Below, in pieces: positions 1-6,093 of a stretch of DNA of 12,333 bases. How positions within the stretch are numbered: position 1 is the stretch's first letter; the number at the start of each line of letters is the position of its first letter. The DNA is from Desulfovibrio sp. (lineage in GTDB: Bacteria > Desulfobacterota > Desulfovibrionia > Desulfovibrionales > Desulfovibrionaceae): contig VSMX01000067.1 in the NCBI GenBank assembly GCA_009773975.1, positions 1-12,333 on the forward strand, given 5' to 3'. Both the position numbers and the translations under genes were made by a program. The notes below the pieces were generated by a model. It was not told where the DNA came from. It searched no databases and was given only the letters and a program-made list of their open reading frames with translations.

Positions 1-160
1 ATTGGCAGCAAAACCCTTCAGGGCTTTACGTCTTGCGCCTGGGAGGAGGTTGAGACCCCTCCCAGGCTAACCGCCAGCGTCTGATACTCCGCCAGAGATC
101 GCGGGGTGCGGGATTGTTCGGCCTGAAGGCCGAAGTCTCAAAACACAAAGGAATTTACGG
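1..160 (+). promoter_or_regulatory. Structured 160-nt leader RNA, copy 1 (upstream of EamA transporter)
   Basis: This untranslated segment aligns without gaps to 5052-5211 (132 of 160 identical, counted by hand) and ends at the start codon of the next gene. Four hairpins can be drawn. H0 pairs 10-16 with 21-27 around one A/C mismatch. HA pairs 37-50 with 55-67 (13 bp, A47 bulged, loop TGAG). HB pairs 86-92 with 101-107. HC pairs 117-123 with 128-134 around a TGAA loop. The strand TTGAGAC (50-56) is complementary to GTCTCAA (135-141), which lies six bases before the SD AAAGGAA (147-153), itself 7 nt from the ATG. Seen: the repeat, the pairings and the SD. Inferred: a cis-acting riboswitch or attenuator that controls translation. 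The alternative is a dispersed repeat family that carries an RBS. The promoter, if any, lies left of the window, so the true 5' end is unknown. Confidence 0.6.
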
Positions 161-1057
161 ATGAAGCGCGATGAGGCTCTCGGGCATTTTGCCGCCATTT
201 TCTGTATTCTTGTCTGGGGGCTGACCTTTATCTCGACCAAGATACTGCTGCGCGACTTTGCGCCTTTTCAAATCCTTTTCATCAGATTCCTGATTGGCTG
301 GCTTGCGTTGTGGGCGGCCGCGCCGAAAAAAATCAGCACCAATAACAAAAAAGACCTGCTGCTTTTTGCGGGGGCTGGATTTAGCGGAGTTACGCTCTAT
401 TTTTTACTGGAAAATGTGGCCCTTACGGTGAGTTTTGCATCGAATGTGGGTGTTATTGTAACTGTGGCGCCATTTTTTACAGGCCTGCTGGCCTGGAAAT
501 TTCTGGCTTCCGAAAAACCGGCCAGCAATTTTTTTATTGGCTTTGTCGTGGCCATTATCGGCATAGCAATGATTTCATTTAATGGCGCTTCCTTCAAAAT
601 GAGCCCGTTTGGCGATCTGCTTGCCCTGCTGGCAGCGCTTTCCTGGGCCATTTACTCCATTCTGACCCGCAAGCTGGCCGCGCCTGGCCGGGGAAGCCTC
701 GCAACCACCAGGGCCATATTCTTCTGGGGCCTTGTCTTCATGCTGCCCGTTATTTTGTATGAAGGCATCAATCTTGAAGCGGAAAAGCTTTTCAAGCCTG
801 TCAATGCGCTCAACATGCTTTTCCTGGGCCTGCTCGCCTCCGCGCTCTGTTTTGCCGCCTGGACATTTTCCCTGAAGAGCCTAGGCGCGGTAAAAACTTC
901 GGCCTACATTTATCTTGTGCCCGTTGTAACAGTATTCGCCGCTGCGCTTGTTCTGCACGAGCCGATAACCAGGCTTTCCGCCGGGGGCGCGCTGCTGACA
1001 ATTACCGGCCTCGTGCTGGCGGAAAGCAGGTTTCCAGTTTCAAAAAAACAAGCATAA
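161..1057 (+). CDS. EamA/DMT-superfamily transporter
   Basis: The 298-residue protein is an inner-membrane permease of the drug/metabolite transporter superfamily. It has about ten hydrophobic segments arranged as two EamA repeats, roughly residues 8-143 and 152-288. Typical signatures are the opening WGLTFISTKILL near residues 19-30, and SWAIYSILTRKLA near 164-176 where the second repeat begins. The length is normal for the family (about 290-300). The ATG is set by AAAGGAA seven bases upstream, inside the conserved leader. The substrate cannot be read from sequence: family members export amino acids, nucleotides or drugs. The gene stands alone and converges on the minus-strand sugar operon. 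Its control by leader 1 is inferred from position. Confidence 0.88.
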   Translation: MKRDEALGHFAAIFCILVWGLTFISTKILLRDFAPFQILFIRFLIGWLALWAAAPKKISTNNKKDLLLFAGAGFSGVTLYFLLENVALTVSFASNVGVIVTVAPFFTGLLAWKFLASEKPASNFFIGFVVAIIGIAMISFNGASFKMSPFGDLLALLAALSWAIYSILTRKLAAPGRGSLATTRAIFFWGLVFMLPVILYEGINLEAEKLFKPVNALNMLFLGLLASALCFAAWTFSLKSLGAVKTSAYIYLVPVVTVFAAALVLHEPITRLSAGGALLTITGLVLAESRFPVSKKQA

Positions 1058-1108
1058 ACACAAGAATAGTCGGACTTCGACAATTTCTTTTTGCAAACGT
1101 AATCCGGC

Positions 1109-1330
1109 TTAGAGAACATCCGCATTGGTTGCCAGTTCCCTTCTTTGGGCTTCATCGAAGGAATCAAGAGCCTTCTGCAACGCCTCTGACTGATTTTCAA
1201 TCCGTTTGCGCATTGCATTCGCCTGAAATTCAGCTTGTTCCCGCGTAAGCCCCGCGCATTCAAGCTCCTTTGCATAGGCTAGCGCATCAAACGTCGTTGT
1301 AATACTTACAATACACGCATAATTGAACAA
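1109..1330 (-). pseudogene. Remnant of a DUF1640-like coiled-coil protein
   Basis: The frame encodes 73 residues and resembles the start of small DUF1640-type proteins: ITTTFDALAYAKEL, then AGLTREQAEFQANAM, then a charged helix that reaches RRELATNADVL. In relatives that I recall, a similar motif (ATKADV) continues into more coiled coil and a C-terminal membrane helix; here a TAA stops it. Reading past that TAA in frame gives RLQKEIVEVR and a hydrophobic end, which looks like the lost tail. The only start at the 5' end is TTG at 1330 with a weak GAGAG upstream, and there is no ATG before the conserved part. It lies 15 nt after the epimerase gene on the same strand. Family assignment is from memory of the motif. 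It could instead be a genuinely short gene. Confidence 0.5.
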
Positions 1331-1345
1331 GTATTTTCTCTCAAT

Positions 1346-1837
1346 TTACCCCCATTTCCAGGGGATTTCCCTCGTTTCCAGCGGCAGGCGCTCGCCTTCT
1401 TTGGGATCATGGGGGATATCGGCGCAATTGCAGATCAGGGCCGTCTTTTCCCCCATATTGGCAAAGCCGTACCAGATTCCGGGAGGAATCCGCAAAAGCC
1501 CGTAATTAAAAGGCAGGCCCAGTTCGGTTTCAAAAATCGCCCCTTTTGTCGGGGAATCCTCGCGGCTGTCGTAAAGCGCAATTTTTATCTGGCCGACAGG
1601 CACCGCAAAAAACTGGGTCTGCAAATGGTGACGTTTCCAGGCCTTTATCTGGCCCTTTTCCACCATTGAAAAATAGATTTCGCCAAAACCGCCGGAAAAA
1701 TCCGGCAACAACGCGCTTTTTGGCGAAAGCATTTTCAATACTGGTCCGCCAGCTGCCGGAATCACGGCCAGTGGTTCAAGAAGCACGCCTTCAATTGTTG
1801 TCTTCGCGACGGAACCGTCATTTATTCCTGCGCCCAC
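1346..1837 (-). CDS. RmlC-like cupin, dTDP-4-dehydrorhamnose 3,5-epimerase family (CDP-sugar cassette)
   Basis: This 163-residue cupin belongs to the sugar 3,5-epimerase family. KAWKRHHLQTQ (about residues 65-75) aligns with the RGLHYQ active-site strand of RmlC and keeps the catalytic-type His and the Gln. LLRIPPGIWYGFANMGEKTAL (about residues 114-134) matches the second cupin motif. It is shorter than classical RmlC (about 180), as is usual for the divergent members found in CDP-sugar loci. The start is GTG at 1837, preceded by AAAGGGG at about 7 nt, and it overlaps the end of rfbG by 16 nt, so translation is probably coupled. Its position after rfbF and rfbG suggests that it acts on CDP-4-keto-6-deoxyglucose, perhaps inverting C5 (and C3). 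The exact product is unknown. Confidence 0.75.
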   Translation of the reverse strand: MGAGINDGSVAKTTIEGVLLEPLAVIPAAGGPVLKMLSPKSALLPDFSGGFGEIYFSMVEKGQIKAWKRHHLQTQFFAVPVGQIKIALYDSREDSPTKGAIFETELGLPFNYGLLRIPPGIWYGFANMGEKTALICNCADIPHDPKEGERLPLETREIPWKWG

Positions 1838-2934
1838 AGCAAACCCCTTTCCCTGGCTTTTTTGGCATATTCATCAATCTGGTTCCGGGTAAACTGCCAC
1901 ATTTCCGGGGACGATGATTTTTGGCCATAAAAATCACGATACCAGGCTGCTGTCATGGCCACCGTTTCAGTGAAATTCAAAGTGGCTTTCCAGTCCAGAT
2001 GCGCAAGAGCCTTGTCGCAGCAAAGCTTGAGCAGATTGCACTCTTTCAGCGCGCATTTTTCATCGATATTCATTTTGCTCTGGAAACCTGGCCAATATCG
2101 GGCCAGTTCCCCGACCACTTCCGCAACAGTATTGTCCACATCGGCGGGAGGCCCGAAATTGTAGGACTGGCCCTGTGGATTGTAGGGGCCGGGCGCGGAT
2201 TTTTCCAGCAGCCTGGCTCCCAGCCAGAGATAACCGGAGAGCGGCTCCAGCACATGCTGCCACGGCCGGGTGGCGCCGGGACTCCTGATTTCAACTGGTT
2301 TTGCGCCTGCCCAGGCCCGCGCGCAATCCGGCACAATCCTGTCCATGGCCCAGTCGCCGCCGCCTATAACATTTCCGGCCCTTACCGTAGCGCAGGCCGG
2401 GCCAGACGAGAAAAAGCTCAGAAAATAGGAATGGGCTATAATTTCCGCACAGCCCTTCGAGGCCGAATAGGGATCCGCGCCGCCAAGACGATCTGTTTCG
2501 CGATAGCCCCAGACCCATTCGTCATTGCTGTAGCATTTGTCGGATGTGATTATCACCCCGGCCCTGATTTGCGGCAGCCCGCGCATGGCTTCGAGCACAT
2601 TCATCGTGCCCAGCATATTTGTTTCAAAAGTGGCCACGGGCGCTTCGTAGGACTTGCGCACCAGGGCCTGCGCCGCCAGATGGAAAACAATGTCCGGCCT
2701 GAAATCGGACATTGTTTTTTTTACCTCGTGCGCATTGCGCACGTCACCACGATAATCCGTGAGGCGCCCGGAAAGTCCCAGGCTTTCGAAATTGGACGGG
2801 CTTGTGGGAATATCGTGCGAAAAGCCGGCCACATCGGCCCCAAGAGCCAGAAGCCAGGCGCTGAGCCATGAGCCCTTGAAGCCGGTATGGCCGGTAATAT
2901 AAACTCTTTTGCCCTGATATATATTATTGAACAT
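1822..2934 (-). CDS. rfbG: CDP-glucose 4,6-dehydratase
   Basis: This 370-residue extended short-chain dehydrogenase converts CDP-D-glucose to CDP-4-dehydro-6-deoxy-D-glucose, using a tightly bound NAD+. The N-terminal dinucleotide motif is TGHTGFKG (14-21). FHLAAQALVRKSY (84-96) is the second Rossmann signature. TSDKCYSN (130-137) holds the catalytic-loop Ser/Thr-Asp, and YSASK (156-160) is the YxxxK pair. The stretch EWVWGYRETD followed by DPYSASKGCAE is characteristic of RfbG rather than of dTDP-glucose dehydratase. Length is normal (about 360). The ATG at 2934 follows rfbF by 37 nt; the SD is weak (GGGAAAAC). The protein is cytoplasmic, and the product feeds O-antigen or other 6-deoxy or dideoxy sugar synthesis. 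Confidence 0.94.
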   Translation of the reverse strand: MFNNIYQGKRVYITGHTGFKGSWLSAWLLALGADVAGFSHDIPTSPSNFESLGLSGRLTDYRGDVRNAHEVKKTMSDFRPDIVFHLAAQALVRKSYEAPVATFETNMLGTMNVLEAMRGLPQIRAGVIITSDKCYSNDEWVWGYRETDRLGGADPYSASKGCAEIIAHSYFLSFFSSGPACATVRAGNVIGGGDWAMDRIVPDCARAWAGAKPVEIRSPGATRPWQHVLEPLSGYLWLGARLLEKSAPGPYNPQGQSYNFGPPADVDNTVAEVVGELARYWPGFQSKMNIDEKCALKECNLLKLCCDKALAHLDWKATLNFTETVAMTAAWYRDFYGQKSSSPEMWQFTRNQIDEYAKKARERGLLWAQE

Positions 2935-2971
2935 TCCAGTTTTCCCGAATTTATATATTGCCGATTGTGCC

Positions 2972-3736
2972 TCAAGCCCAGAAAGCTTCTCCCATTGACC
3001 ACAACTCGTTCAGCCTGATAGAATCCCTCAATGTATCCATGCACTGCCACTGGCCGGGATGCGGATACATGGAAAGCTGACCCTCGGCTGCCAGGGCCTG
3101 CAGCGGTTCTTTTTCCAGATCGCAATTATCGCCCTCGTCCAGGTAATCCAGAAATTTGCGCTCGAACACAAAAAAGCCGCAATTTATATATTCGTCGAGC
3201 ACTGGCTTTTCTTCCCACGACAATATCCTGCCATCCCTGTCCGTGCGCACGGTGCCGAAGCGGGAAGGCATCCTGACGCCGGTAAAGGTTCCTATGGTTC
3301 CGGATTGTTTGTGGAACCCGAGCAGCGCGTCAATATCAATATCGGCCAGACCATCGCCGTATGTAACCATAAATCTTTCGCCCCTGATATACTTGGCGAC
3401 GCGTTTCAGACGCGCGCCTTTCAGGGTTTCCTGGCCGGTGTCGCAAAGGGTTATGCGCCAGTCGTCCTGATAACCGGGATGCATTGTAATGTCGCCGTTT
3501 TTGAGATCCACGGTAAAATCGGAATTCAGCAGGCGGTAATCGCTGAAATACTGCTTGATGACTTCGCCCTTGTAGCCAAGGGGGAGGATAAAATCCCTGA
3601 AACCGAAGCGGGAGTAAATGGACATGATATGCCACAGGACAGGGCGGCCGCCAATTTCCACCATCGGCTTGGGTTTGACAGAAGTTTCCTCCCTCAGGCG
3701 GGTTCCCTTGCCGCCGCACAAAATGACAGTATCCAT
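2972..3736 (-). CDS. rfbF: Glucose-1-phosphate cytidylyltransferase
   Basis: This 254-residue cytoplasmic nucleotidyltransferase makes CDP-glucose and pyrophosphate from CTP and glucose-1-phosphate. It has the family signature GGKGTRLREET (8-18), the substrate-binding KPKPMVEIGGRPVLWHIM (21-38), and the metal-binding acidic motif YGDGLAD (126-132). WEEKP (174-178) and the ending with GQWQCMDTLRD are typical of RfbF. Length matches the family (about 257). The ATG at 3736 has an excellent SD (AAAGGAGG, about 5 nt upstream), and that SD lies in one arm of an 11-bp inverted repeat. It is the first gene of the CDP-sugar operon, with a promoter about 135 nt upstream and rfbG following directly. Confidence 0.95.
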   Translation of the reverse strand: MDTVILCGGKGTRLREETSVKPKPMVEIGGRPVLWHIMSIYSRFGFRDFILPLGYKGEVIKQYFSDYRLLNSDFTVDLKNGDITMHPGYQDDWRITLCDTGQETLKGARLKRVAKYIRGERFMVTYGDGLADIDIDALLGFHKQSGTIGTFTGVRMPSRFGTVRTDRDGRILSWEEKPVLDEYINCGFFVFERKFLDYLDEGDNCDLEKEPLQALAAEGQLSMYPHPGQWQCMDTLRDSIRLNELWSMGEAFWA

Positions 3737-3741
3737 CTGGC

Positions 3742-3793
3742 CTCCTTTATTTCAGCGCATGTTTTACCAGATGCCCGGGATAAAATAAAGGAG
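3742..3793 (-). promoter_or_regulatory. Inverted repeat that masks the rfbF Shine-Dalgarno
   Basis: CTCCTTTATTT at 3742-3752 and AAATAAAGGAG at 3783-3793 are perfect 11-nt complements. In the rfbF mRNA the upstream arm (CUCCUUUAUUU) can pair with AAAUAAAGGAG, which contains the SD. The 30-nt loop can close further through GCAU/AUGC. A second SD-like AAGGAGG (minus strand, 3834-3828) has no ATG nearby and could compete for the same anti-SD. Seen: the pairing. Inferred: translational control such as an RNA thermometer or a switch. Confidence 0.5.
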
Positions 3794-3835
3794 AGCATGC
3801 AAATCCAGATGGCGCGCGATGGAATGTCCTCCTTG

Positions 3836-3858
3836 CAGCCCGCAGATTTCACGGGCTG
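3836..3858 (-). other. Hairpin in the rfbF 5' untranslated region
   Basis: CAGCCCG (3836-3842) and CGGGCTG (3852-3858) form a perfect 7-bp stem with a 9-nt loop. It lies just downstream of the predicted transcription start and just upstream of the SD-like AAGGAGG at 3834-3828. There is no T-run after it, so it is not a simple terminator. It could stabilise the leader or take part in the switch proposed for the SD-masking repeat. Confidence 0.4.
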
Positions 3859-3871
3859 GACTGAAGTAAAA

Positions 3872-3900
3872 ATTATGACTATCCTATTGACTGTCCTCAA
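3872..3900 (-). promoter_or_regulatory. Predicted sigma-70 promoter for rfbF operon
   Basis: On the minus strand TTGAGG (3900-3895, 4 of 6 to TTGACA) is followed by a 17-nt spacer and CATAAT (3877-3872, 5 of 6 to TATAAT). Transcription would begin near 3865 and give a leader of about 130 nt before rfbF. The -35 box lies inside the segment that ends in an IS200/IS605-type hairpin, so that fragment may have supplied part of the promoter. Confidence 0.5.
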
Positions 3901-3971
3901 TTTCGGCTCATTGGCAACTTTGTGCCCGTGACATCCTCCCCTCACTGAAGTGAGGGGCTTACTGTCAATAG
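3884..3971. mobile_element. IS200/IS605-type end remnant
   Basis: The core is the hairpin CCCCTCACT/AGTGAGGGG (3938-3957, 9-bp stem) in the context ACATCC-T-hairpin-CTTACTG. That arrangement (ACATCCTCCCC, short palindrome, GGGGCTT) is what I recall of the subterminal palindromes at ends of IS200/IS605 and lone tnpB elements. No transposase or TnpB reading frame is present. Eight-base inverted repeats CTATTGAC (3884-3891) and GTCAATAG (3964-3971) bracket the segment. This may be a remnant of a larger insertion, or a tiny non-autonomous palindrome-type element. The exact borders are uncertain. Confidence 0.45.
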
Positions 3972-4003
3972 CGTTTAAAATAAACAAAAGCGGCCGGTAT
4001 GCC

Positions 4004-4849
4004 TCAAACATCTTTCCGGAATATCAAGGCCCGCCATTCACCGGAAGCCAGGCGCGCGGCCTTTGGCAAGCCATTTTGCCTATAGGCTTCTTCAACTCCA
4101 TCGGCCTGGATGTCTAGAATGCCCGAAAGCACAAGCGCGCCCTTGTCTTTCAGGCTTGCAGCGACAAGCGGCGCCATTTCCCTGAGTGGCGCGGCCAGGA
4201 TATTTGCCAAAACCAGGTCGAATTTTTTTCCGGCCACCCTCTCCATGCTGCCCGCTTCGACCCTGAAGCCCGAAACATTGTTCAGCAAAATATTTTCTTC
4301 CGCATTTTCAACAGCCAGAGGATCAATATCCAGGCCAATGCCTTCCAGACCGCTTTTGGCGCAGGCCATGCCCAGCACGCCAGTGCCGCAGCCCAGATCA
4401 AGAAAAGACTGTCCGGGCCGCGCCCTGTCGCTGGCCAGCAGATCCCCCAGGGCCTCCAGGCAAAGCACAGTAGTCTCGTGATGGCCAGTTCCAAAAGCGC
4501 TTTTGGGCTCGATAATGATTGTTTCTTTTTCGGAATTACCAAGCCAGGGGGGCAGAACGACAAAAGGTCCGGCTTTTACAGGCGTGAAAAACTCGCGCCA
4601 GGCGCTTGTCCAGTCCTGTTTTTCGATCTCCCTGGCGGCGCATTCGGCTTCCGGCGCGAGGGCGCGGATTTTATGCGCCAGGGATTGCAGAAAATCGCCA
4701 TTTTCGCAATGAACCTGCCACACGCAGTCGCCATTGGGCAGGCTTTGTTCCTCCCAGCCAAAATTCACTTCCAGGGTCAGAAGCCCGGTGATTTTGTCGT
4801 AATCCTCATAAGGCGCGCTTATGCTCAGTTGTGTTATGGTCTCCGCCAT
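4004..4849 (-). CDS. prmA: Ribosomal protein L11 methyltransferase
   Basis: PrmA trimethylates lysines and the N-terminus of ribosomal protein L11, using S-adenosylmethionine. The 281-residue protein has the family's N-terminal L11-recognition domain (about 1-75), then W80/W84, EPKSAFGTGHHETT (114-127), the SAM-binding motif FLDLGCGTGVLGM (149-161), the acidic LDID (173-176) and LANIL (214-218). Length is slightly below the usual 290. The ATG at 4849 has a clear SD, AAGGAG, with seven bases of spacing. The protein is cytoplasmic. Upstream, the divergent gap leads to leader 2; downstream, the sugar operon has its own promoter, so prmA is probably a separate transcription unit. Confidence 0.93.
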   Translation of the reverse strand: MAETITQLSISAPYEDYDKITGLLTLEVNFGWEEQSLPNGDCVWQVHCENGDFLQSLAHKIRALAPEAECAAREIEKQDWTSAWREFFTPVKAGPFVVLPPWLGNSEKETIIIEPKSAFGTGHHETTVLCLEALGDLLASDRARPGQSFLDLGCGTGVLGMACAKSGLEGIGLDIDPLAVENAEENILLNNVSGFRVEAGSMERVAGKKFDLVLANILAAPLREMAPLVAASLKDKGALVLSGILDIQADGVEEAYRQNGLPKAARLASGEWRALIFRKDV

Positions 4850-5051
4850 GGTTTACTCCTTTTCCTAAAATTTCACATTTGACAACAATGGGCTGTTGGA
4901 CAAAAAATAGCGCTCACAGGAAGAAAAAACTTTTTTTCCTTATAAATGCCCGGCGAAAAATATTCATCCCAAACCGGTTTCACAGCCGATTTGGTTGAAG
5001 CACAAATGCGCTGAATGCACAACAATTTTTCCAGGCGCATGCAAATACCAA
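4850..5051. other. Divergent intergenic segment between prmA and leader 2
   Basis: The gene-free stretch 4850-5211 is longer than 300 bases; its right part is leader 2. The left 200 bases are AT-richer. They hold a near-palindrome GGAAG-AAAAAA-C-TTTTTTTCC (4919-4939) and the perfect 10-nt palindrome AAACCGGTTT (4971-4980), both plausible operator or promoter-region sites. TTGACA at 4879-4884 has no matching -10 box at proper spacing. I could not place a convincing promoter for either prmA or the leader, though both must start here unless transcribed from farther away. Confidence 0.4.
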
Positions 5052-5211
5052 ATTGGCAGCAAAGCCCTTAGGGGGTTTGCGTCTTGCGCCCGGGAGGGGT
5101 TTGAGACCCCTCCCGGGCCAACCGCCCGCGGCTGCCACCCCGCCCGGGAGTGCGGGGGGCGGCCTTGTTCGGCCTGAAGGACGAGGTCTCAAACCACAAA
5201 GGAACCTGCGG
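5052..5211 (+). promoter_or_regulatory. Structured 160-nt leader RNA, copy 2 (upstream of ZIP transporter)
   Basis: This is the ungapped partner of 1-160. HA is now a perfect 13-bp stem (5088-5100 with 5106-5118, loop TTGAG). Its pair C5091-G5115 replaces T40-A64 of copy 1, a compensatory change. In HB, C5139-G5156 replaces the wobble T88-G105. H0 keeps a single mismatch at the same place (G5064/G5075 for A13/C24). HC (5168-5185) keeps the TGAA loop but gains one mismatch. GGTTTGAGACC (5098-5108) is perfectly complementary over 11 nt to GGTCTCAAACC (5185-5195), just upstream of the SD AAAGGAA (5198-5204). The element ends exactly at ATG 5212, as copy 1 ends at ATG 161. The pairings are seen; a regulatory role is inferred. 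Confidence 0.62.
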
Positions 5212-5250
5212 ATGAATATCTGGTGGAGCATGATACATGGAACATCTTGA
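5212..5250 (+). CDS. 12-codon upstream ORF (possible leader peptide) overlapping the ZIP start
   Basis: The ATG directly after leader 2 has a good SD (AAAGGAA, 7 nt away) and reads MNIWWSMIHGTS, then TGA at 5248-5250. It is out of frame with the ZIP gene, whose ATG (5237) lies inside it, so the two overlap by 14 nt. This layout fits translational coupling by stop and restart. Two adjacent Trp codons near the start recall attenuator leader peptides, but no terminator follows. Copy 1 uses the corresponding ATG to begin its transporter directly. Whether this short frame is translated is not known. Confidence 0.4.
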   Translation: MNIWWSMIHGTS

Positions 5251-6070
5251 AATGCTGGTATGGGTTACATTTCTGGCAGGCGTGGTCGGCACGGGCCTTG
5301 GCGGCGTGATCGGCGCGATTTTCAAAAGCGATTCCCCGGTCGTCATCAGCCTGCTTTTAAGCTTTGCCGCCGGCGTAATGATCAGCATAGTCTGCTTTGA
5401 CCTTGTGCATGCCGCGCTGGACACAAAAGCCGGCCTTTACTGGGTGCTGGGCGGCATGAGCGTCGGCATTGCCGGCGTCTGTCTGCTCAACTACGCCATT
5501 GACCGGCACGCCAATTCCCATGTGCCGAAAGAGCCGGATCACCCCAAAACAGCGGACTGCCCGGGGGAGCTTATCCACCTTGACCACCTTGTCGAACACA
5601 AGCGCAAGGGCGAAAAGGTGGGGCTCTTTATCGCCGGCATGGTCATGGCCAGCGCGATTGCCCTGCACAATTTGCCAGAAGGCATGACCATTGGCGCGTC
5701 CTTCGTCTATACCGACGATCTGCTTTCCGGCCCCACCCTGCTCCTGGCCTGGCTTATCGGCCTGCACAACATTCCGGAAGGCATGGCTGTGGCCGTGCCC
5801 CTGATCAGCGGCGGCATGGGCCGCCCAAAGGCCGTGCTTGTCACGGCCGCATCCGGCATTCCCATCATACTTGGCGCCCTGCTCGGCTTCTGGATTGGGG
5901 ATGTCGGGCCGCATGGGCTTTGCCTCAGCCTTTCCTTTGCCAGCGGCGCAATGCTTTATGTTGTATTTGGAGAAATTTTCCCCCAGGCCGTATTGCTTTG
6001 CAAAAGCAAGGTGCCCGCTTTCAGCCTGCTTGCCGGGATGATAGTCGGTATGCTGGTCATATTCGCGTAA
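5237..6070 (+). CDS. ZIP-family divalent metal transporter
   Basis: This 277-residue inner-membrane protein belongs to the ZIP family (ZupT/GufA-like) and takes up divalent metal ions such as zinc, iron or manganese. About eight hydrophobic segments are visible. The two metal-site helices carry HNLPEG (144-149) and HNIPEG (177-182), the hallmark of the binuclear centre. Between the third and fourth helices lies a polar, His-rich loop (H91, H95, H102, H114, H117, H121), also typical. The start at 5237 is fixed: a TGA lies two codons upstream in frame, and GGAG sits 8 nt before the ATG. It follows leader 2 and the short ORF, and precedes the DNA methyltransferase by 23 nt. Metal preference cannot be told from sequence. 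Confidence 0.92.
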   Translation: MEHLEMLVWVTFLAGVVGTGLGGVIGAIFKSDSPVVISLLLSFAAGVMISIVCFDLVHAALDTKAGLYWVLGGMSVGIAGVCLLNYAIDRHANSHVPKEPDHPKTADCPGELIHLDHLVEHKRKGEKVGLFIAGMVMASAIALHNLPEGMTIGASFVYTDDLLSGPTLLLAWLIGLHNIPEGMAVAVPLISGGMGRPKAVLVTAASGIPIILGALLGFWIGDVGPHGLCLSLSFASGAMLYVVFGEIFPQAVLLCKSKVPAFSLLAGMIVGMLVIFA

Positions 6071-6093
6071 AAGCGCGTCAATTTTCATAAATC

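Noticed and set aside
1069..1095. GTCG-GACTT-CGAC followed by a T-rich stretch as a terminator for the EamA gene
   Set aside because: The stem is only 4 bp and the T-tract is interrupted; too weak to call.
1921..2871. Open frame of 316 codons on the plus strand opposite rfbG
   Set aside because: It is a shadow of rfbG. Its product shows no family motifs, whereas the minus strand has complete RfbG motifs.
4879..4912. TTGACA at 4879-4884 as a plus-strand -35 box for leader 2
   Set aside because: No acceptable -10 box at 15-19 nt, and it would lie about 170 nt before the leader.
5068..5250. Open frames that run through leader 2 on both strands
   Set aside because: They exist only because the GC-rich hairpins lack stops. 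The products are low-complexity Gly/Pro/Arg, and the conserved changes follow base pairs rather than codons.
5357..6088. Open frame of 243 codons on the minus strand opposite the ZIP gene
   Set aside because: Composition is that of a reverse complement of membrane helices (many His, Gly, Ala). The plus strand carries both ZIP metal motifs.
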